A stretch of 64,000 nt of DNA, taken from the NCBI GenBank assembly GCA_020466095.1, contig CM035806.1:128463244-128527243 (forward strand), given 5' to 3'. Source of the stretch: Chlorops oryzae. Taxonomy: Eukaryota; Arthropoda; Insecta; Diptera; Chloropidae. The first letter of the stretch is position 1; each line of letters begins with the position of its first letter. The notes below the pieces were generated by a model. It saw only the letters and a program-made list of their open reading frames with translations. It was not told where the DNA came from and did no database searches. Of the stretch, positions 58,386-64,000 are shown piece by piece. Both the position numbers and the translations under genes were made by a program.

Positions 58386-59811
58386 TACCCTTAAAACCGG
58401 TAGGAAGCCTAAAGCATGGTGGAATGAGGAGCTTAAAGCACTCTTTAATAAGCGTCAAAAGGCATTTAATCGTGTACGAGCGTCTCCGCATCTGTTGAAT
58501 TTTATTTAATACCTTAAAATCCACAATTTTTGGAAAAACAAAATAAAGAAGAGTAAACCTAAAACATACATGGATAAACTAGAGGTGTTAAACTCGTGCG
58601 CCAGTGCCAAAGATTCGTGGCGCTTTGTTAAAGCAATAAGAGGAGACTTTAGAAGGGAAACATCAAACTGGTTACAGGAAAACAATGCAAGTTATCTAGA
58701 ATTCCTTAAAAGCCAAGTCCCCAACTCCCGACAATCCTTCACAATCAATTCACACCTAATTGCAGAGGAAGATCTTTCCTTTGACTTCAATGAACTGTGC
58801 GAGGGAATCAGCTCCAGGCCCGACAAAGTTGCAGGTGGTCATAACCAGGTAACGTATTTTATGATTAAAGCTCTCTCAGAAGATTCTCTACGCAACCTTC
58901 TAACGGCTTTAAACCAAACTTTTCTCACAATCCAGATTCCAGACGGGTGGCGAATTTTTAATGTTGTTTCCATCCCAAAAAAGGATAAGGATTTGTCAAA
59001 TATCGCTAATTTTCGCCCCGTATCACAGATCTCTGTGTATGTTAAAATAATAAACCTGCTAGTTAAAAATAAAATAAACCGATATGTTGAAGTTAACAAC
59101 AAACTATCAAATACATTCAATGCCTTCACACTCAAAATAAAATTGCGTAAATAGAACGAAAACTTGCGTACATTGTACGAAATTTTTTGTAGTTTTGAGC
59201 CACGAAACGCTTCGTACATTGAACGAAACAGTTTTCGTACATCATACGAAAATATGAGAGCTGAGAAAATTTGTATATTGTACGAATACATTCGTAGTAT
59301 TTACCAAGGAGTTTCGTACGTACAAAAAAAAATTGTTTTTCGGTTTACGAAGTTTTCGTACAAAATACGAACGCATTCGTATTTGTTACGAAAACAATTT
59401 CGTTGTATTTACGATTATTTCGTTAAATGCACGAATGCTTGCAAACGTCCCACACTGTAAAAAAAAGATTGAGTTTATACAACTTTTTATTTTTTATTTG
59501 TATACTTGATTTATTGCACAAAGAACTTTTATACTGTACAGGAATTTAAATTTTTCTTATATTAAGTTCAAACGTTGCTTGAACTCGGTTCCTTGGCTAC
59601 TGTGAAATAAAACAAAGGTTTTGATAAAAAAATGTAAATTTAAATGTCAGTGAAAAAACTGAGGCTTACATTTAATTTGGTTGAGCAATACATCCATTCC
59701 TGGTCTGGGTTTCGCAATGCTCGGTAAATGATGGAAACACTTATTTATGAATTCCCACATGGCATCGCATGGCTCTGGGTAAGAAATATTGAAGAGATGA
59801 TATGCTTTAAA

Positions 59812-60392
59812 TCATGTATCCATCGCTTTTCCAAAACTGAAAAATTTATATTTTATGTTGTCGAAATCCACCATAAAGGACTGCGGTTCTTTCAGATTTC
59901 CAATTAGGGAAATGAACGGGGCAATAGATTTTTCAGTGTCTACTTTCGCATCATACAATTGCTGATAATCCGCTTCAGTAGCGCAAGCCGCCATAAAGCT
60001 GTCTTGCGATTCTTTGGCAGAGTAAAATCGCTTTTTGTCTTTTCCCTTGTACAGAGAGTTTTTACTTATTCGAGAACGCGGCAGGAGTGTGTTAATGAGA
60101 ACAAACACGCTGCAGCAAATAGAATCTATTATATGTATATAGAACGAAACAAAAATGGAACAAATATATAGGTAAATATAATTAATCTTGATATAAAATA
60201 TACAATGTGGTCACCTTCTGAGAGATTGTCTTTTCCTTTTACAAGTTCATTGAAAAGACCTTTGGAACTAGGATCTTTGCATTCCTTAAAGCAGACCGTT
60301 AACACTTTTTCAATAATCAAATGGCAGAAGTTGATGAGGTTGTCAAGAACTTCTTTTCGAGCACCGAATGTGAAGTTGAAATCTGATTCAAT
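59812..60392 (-). CDS. Two-exon gene of unknown family inside element c
   Basis: Exon 1 (60392 to about 60213) follows a TTTTTGCAG acceptor and reads FTFGARKEVLDNLINFCH, then FKECKDPSSKGLFNELVKG and KDNLSEG before a GTGACC donor. Exon 2 (about 60113-59812) follows CTGCAG and reads VFVLINTLLPRSRISKN, QDSFMAACATEADYQQL, ending SFGKAMDT. Splicing keeps a plausible protein of about 160 residues with more N-terminal exons missing. I do not recognise it. It could be a captured host gene or part of an uncharacterised transposon protein. Confidence 0.45.
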
Positions 60393-60417
60393 CTGCAAAA
60401 ATATTATTCTAAAATAG

Positions 60418-60762
60418 GTGCTCCTTTTTGGAATTAGAAAGTCAATATAAATGTTTTTTATTTCTCGATTCTTTCGCATTGCATTGTTTTATTTTTTCCC
60501 AAATGTGGAATTTCACTCAACGCTCTCAATGGGGCTTTCTCTCGAAACAACGTTTTTCGACTTAAGATGTTCTTATATGTTGCCACAGATATAAAAAAAA
60601 AGCCGGTCAAGTGCGAGTTGAGAATCGCGCACCGAGGGTTCCGTGCACCAATTTATTTATTTACTTATAACAAGACAAATAACTCCTTCCCTTTTTACTT
60701 TTTAAGTACGGAACCCCAAAGACGTAAAATTAACTTTCTTATTCCAAAAAGGAGCACGTATT
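60418..60762. repeat. Inverted repeat inside element c
   Basis: GGTGCTCCTTTTTGGAATTA is mirrored by TATTCCAAAAAGGAGCAC. It is probably a nested MITE of about 345 bp. Confidence 0.65.
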
Positions 60763-62817
60763 TTTAATGTTTCATTATTCACAGACTGTATACTATAACT
60801 TACCCGAGCTGACCACGTGTCACTGTTATTAAAAATGCACACTTAATATTTTTCTTATTAATGCTTTTTGCATGCGTTGTTGTCAACGGCTCACTTTCAA
60901 CTGACTAATTTTATAAGACTCAAGATGATAAACTACAAATGATTTCGTATATCTTACGACATAATTCGTGCATTATACAAATGCAAAAATGGACTTGCCT
61001 ACATTCGTGATATTTACCAAACGGTTTCGTACATTGTACAAATAGCTTTCGTAGTTTTCAAAAGCATTTGTATATAGAACAAACGCATTCGTAATATGTA
61101 CGAAAGGATTTGTAAGCAAAGCGCGCTAGCGAGTTACGAAATTTTTTCGTAAAATGTACTAAAGCTTTCGTTCAATGAACGAAAAAATTTCCCTAATTTA
61201 CCTTACGAAAGTGATTTCGTTGAATTTACGAATGATTCGTAGAAACAGATTTTTATGGAATTTTGGGTCAAGAAAATTTCGTATTATGAACGAAAATTTC
61301 GTACATTAAACGAAAATCTTTCGTAAACCAAACTACGAAAATTTTTCGTAGTGTTTTTACTAAATTTTATTTTCTGTGCAGACAAAACAGATCTGCGGTC
61401 ATGTGTGTTAACCATATGAGGCATGAAATAGCTAGGCGGAAGAATAAAAAGGAGAAAATTTTGATTTTTTTCGGTGGATATTAGTAACGCCTATAATTGT
61501 GTAAGACTCATATTACTAAAAGCGATCCTCCGGGGGGTTAAGGTTGAAAACCACTACATAGAATGGATAGTAAATTTTCTCTCTCATCGCATTCCAAAAC
61601 TCGGGGAATCGGAAATCGTGGTGAATGATGTCTTGGCTCAGGGAAGCTGTCTCTCACCTATTCTATTCAATATCTATACTAGAATCTTACATACAATATT
61701 GGACGAGAACAGCATGCTGTTTCAAATCGCATGTGCTTTCATTATTATCTCCTCGCACTCCTGTAGCGGAACTGTTGCGGCCATAACGAAACAGAAAATT
61801 CAGAGATTCGGCAATATGTGCTCGGGCCTAAACTTGTCTTTCAATGTTGAGAAAACAAACCTCCTTATTCCAAATAGGGGGACGTCGATAAATTATGACA
61901 TTCAATTTAACAGGATTAGTATCCCGAAAGCCACTTCTATCCAATTCCTGGGTACGATAATCTGCTCGTCTCTTTCCTTTCAGGAAGCGCTGCAGATGAC
62001 TTTTTTAAGAACATGTCTTGGGATCCCTCCCAGAACTCACAAATATCTGGCCTACTCCCTCGCTAATGAGCTCCCTCTGCACCTCAGGTCCCTATGGTCC
62101 CTATACTATAAATTCAACAGATTCTTGGATGATATCAACCCCGAGGACGTTTTTCGATACTGTAAGAAACTCAAAATAGAGCTTAAAAAATTTAGGGGGG
62201 AAAAAACTGTTGTTGGCAATAGGAGACTGCAAAGCATATATAATGCGGAAAAAGATGTTCTGTTGCGTGAGGGATACAACTGCATAGCAACGGACGCCTC
62301 TATAGGCGAACGGTCATCTGGCTGCGCTGTTCTTTTCATAAACAACAACACAAAATTTAAATACAGGCTACCTATCTCTACGTCCTCTTCTTTTGCCGAG
62401 CTGCAGGCCATCCTGATGGCAATCAGACTGGCCTGAAGAAGAAGGTTGAAGAAAGTTGCTATCTTTACCGATAACCTCGTTGCATGTCAACTTTTGAGCA
62501 AAAATACGACAATCAACCATGTAATAGCACAAATACACAGTTTCTCCAACTACGACGAATTTGACGAGGTAAAAATCATTTGGACACCTAGCCACTGTGG
62601 CATTCCTTTTAACGAAGTAGCGGACAACCTGGCTAAAGAAGATGTCACAAGTGGAACAATTTTGCATACACCTCTTTCGGCTACTGAAGCCTTAAATCGG
62701 ATCAATTTAGAAATATATGAATCTTGGTTTGGTGAAGTACAGCGCAGGGAAATCAGTCAGCCCTCTGGGTATATTTACGCGTTTCCGCAGATAACCAAAA
62801 AGCCTTGCACGCAGAGA

Positions 62818-63521
62818 AAAAATATCACATACCCAATTATATTTTGCAGGGATTACATATGTAATTGGGTATGATGCAATTATATTTTCATAATTGCGTC
62901 CAATTATATTTTTCATTGCCTCCATTTATATATGTAAATGTATCAAATGATAAAAAAAAAATAATTTCAATTACATATATAATTCCGTCCAATTAAATAT
63001 ATAATCGGCTGCAATGATGTATGTAATTGTATCGAATTATATACATAATTGTGTCTAATTAAATTTGTGATCCCCTGCAATTTAAAATACATTCTATATA
63101 GCAATATAAAAAGGGGCATTCTCCACGATTGGGCGGAATATATTTCACCACGTCATATTCGTGGTCCACCTGCCCCTTGGAGTGCCTAAGGATTTTGAAA
63201 ATTCAAACACGTTATATACGATCGAAATAATAAACCATTTGAGAAATATAAGAACAAACTGTAAAATAAATACAATCATATATATAATTGCATCAATGCT
63301 TTAAATTGTAAAAGTAATCAGATGTAATTACATATGTATTCAGAACGCAATTACATATATGATAAATTTAAATGCAATTATATAAGTAATTGAGTAATTG
63401 AGTATTTTTCATTTTCTAATTATATTGTAATTGGCTTCAATTAATAATGCAATCGGGGCAAGGCTCCAATCACATATGTAATTGGTTCCAATTATATTTC
63501 GGGAACTTATTTCTCTCCGTG
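62818..63521. mobile_element. DNA element d in the LINE, AATTACATATATAATTG arrays
   Basis: It starts CACGCAGAGAAAAAATATC and ends TTATTTCTCTCCGTG, an imperfect TIR. The interior is filled with palindromic CAATTACATATGTAATTG-like motifs in both subterminal zones. No open frame and no clear TSD. Confidence 0.65.
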
Positions 63522-63527
63522 TATGTA

Positions 63528-63700
63528 CAGTGAACTACGGATAAATGCAACACGAAGAAATGGCAAATCCTGATAAGTGCAAGGTGCTTTGAATCCTTTT
63601 TTATGCATTCTCATGAAAATATGCACGGATTAATGCAAAGAACGCATTAGTGCACAAGTATTCGAGCAAAAAACGTGTTGCATTTATCCGTACTCTACTG
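63528..63700. mobile_element. pogo-type MITE, TA TSD
   Basis: CAGTGAACTACGGATAAATG continues to CAACACG. The right end CGTGTTGCATTTATCCGTAC, followed by TCTACTG, is the near complement. TA is at 63526-63527 and 63701-63702. Confidence 0.88.
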
Positions 63701-63702
63701 TA

Positions 63703-64000
63703 CATATATGTACATATATATGGTAACAGCTTTGCGTGTGTTCATAGGTGTTGTCACATGTCCCTATGCATAGGTTTCATTTTATATTCTAAAAAATGAA
63801 TTTGGCGGCCTAATCTCATTTTTTGCGACTCCTGGAAAAGTCTTTCGTTGTGTATGATGAGGAGAAAATATTCAGAGGAGGTCAGCTCGCCCTCCCTGCC
63901 CCATTGTAAATACGACCAGAATCCGGGGCACAATGAATGTTGGCGTGGCATTTACTAGAAGATTTGGATGCCCGAGTGCACTGACATCGATAAACAGCCA
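63703..64000. other. Right-edge sequence, nothing recognised
   Basis: TACATA tracts, then moderately AT-rich DNA. An open frame on minus (63754-63951) has no family. Confidence 0.4.

Larger units (their letters stand above)
59129..61378. mobile_element. DNA element c in the LINE, CGTACATTGTACG-type arrays
   Basis: The left end CACTCAAAATAAAATT is mirrored imperfectly by AAATTTTATTTTCTGTG. CA flanks both sides. LINE coding resumes as AFRQNRSAV. Both subterminal regions (59155-59450, 60935-61370) are packed with motifs such as TTCGTACATTGTACGAA in varied spellings. The core has a possible two-exon gene on minus and a hairpin (60418-60762). No DDE transposase is recognised. Confidence 0.75.
52503..62874 (+). 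mobile_element. I-clade LINE interrupted by four DNA elements
   Basis: Removing 52907-54201, 56248-58385 and 59129-61378 leaves one retrotransposon of about 4.6 kb in consistent order. ORF1 has CCHC knuckles; ORF2 has endonuclease, reverse transcriptase and RNase H. RNase H after RT places it in the I group. The fourth insertion (62818-63521) cuts the 3' part. The 5' and 3' ends and any tail were not identified. Many frameshifts make it inactive. Confidence 0.85.
55441..62874 (+). pseudogene. LINE ORF2: endonuclease, RT, RNase H (fragmented)
   Basis: Endonuclease (55441-56247): MKILQYNCQSL, ICALSETFL, GDGYGGVAILFHEN, LGNFNARSMAWGDH and GDSHHLP (usual SDHxP changed). Next segment 58386-59128: KTGRKPKAWWNEELKALFNK, then RT motifs GGHNQVTYFMIKAL, DGWRIFNVVSIPKKDKDLSN and NFRPVSQIS. 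After the next insert (61381 on): RQNRSAVMCVNHMRHEIARR, VDISNAYNCV and QGSCLSPILFNIYTR. The catalytic ADD position reads ACAF, so RT would be dead. RNase H: IATDASIGERSSGCAVLF, FAELQAILMAI, FTDNLVACQLL and IWTPSHCGIPFNEVADNLAK. Several frameshifts are present besides the insertions. Confidence 0.85.

Overview
This is nuclear DNA from a higher fly (Diptera, Cyclorrhapha; a tephritid-like or muscid-like genome is my best guess). The clues are AT-rich DNA, short introns of 60-160 bp, CATA/TACA-rich spacers, mini-me/DINE-type repeats carrying (GTCY)n and (TA)n microsatellites, and a mariner of the irritans (Himar1) type. Three 100-N gaps (7059-7158, 19859-19958, 38455-38554) show a scaffolded assembly. 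Repeated one-base frame breaks, several of them in homopolymers, suggest leftover consensus error as well as real decay.

Host genes are few and lie in the first 10 kb: AAR2 (U5 snRNP assembly factor, minus strand, 1430-2674), the last exon of an unrecognised gene cut by a gap (7159-7437), and a complete five-exon gene with a SPATA6-type N-terminal domain (8630-9965). Nearly everything else is transposable elements, often nested and many with readable target-site duplications (TSDs).

Layout. 0-7 kb: AAR2, five inverted-repeat elements, and a 0.9-kb element holding two tRNA-like sequences. 7-10 kb: host genes. 11.7-17.1 kb: a palindromic hAT transposon with a perfect 8-bp TSD. 18-25 kb: a second tRNA-bearing element, a fragment of a third, and a 1.25-kb direct duplication. 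26-29 kb: two tandem mini-me elements and a TIR element with an orphan protein fragment. 34-36 kb: a hAT-like element (8-bp TSD) with a mini-me inside it. 36-38 kb: pogo-type MITEs. 38.5-45.4 kb: two PIF/Harbinger elements, each with a transposase and a convergently oriented Myb/SANT gene; the first has a palindromic Tc1 in an intron, the second has a MITE inside its right TIR. 47-52 kb: two mini-me copies with 6 and 3 units of the same tandem repeat. 52-63 kb: one I-clade LINE broken by a mariner and three CAC-ended DNA elements.

The most unusual finds are the two palindromic transposons (hAT at 11708-17129, Tc1 at 39277-40903). In each, both ends are copies of the same 3' end of the element in inverted orientation, and each whole palindrome carries an outside TSD, so both appear to have moved as units. 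If transcribed, each would give a long hairpin RNA. The small family of inverted-repeat elements carrying tRNA-like sequences is the second notable find.
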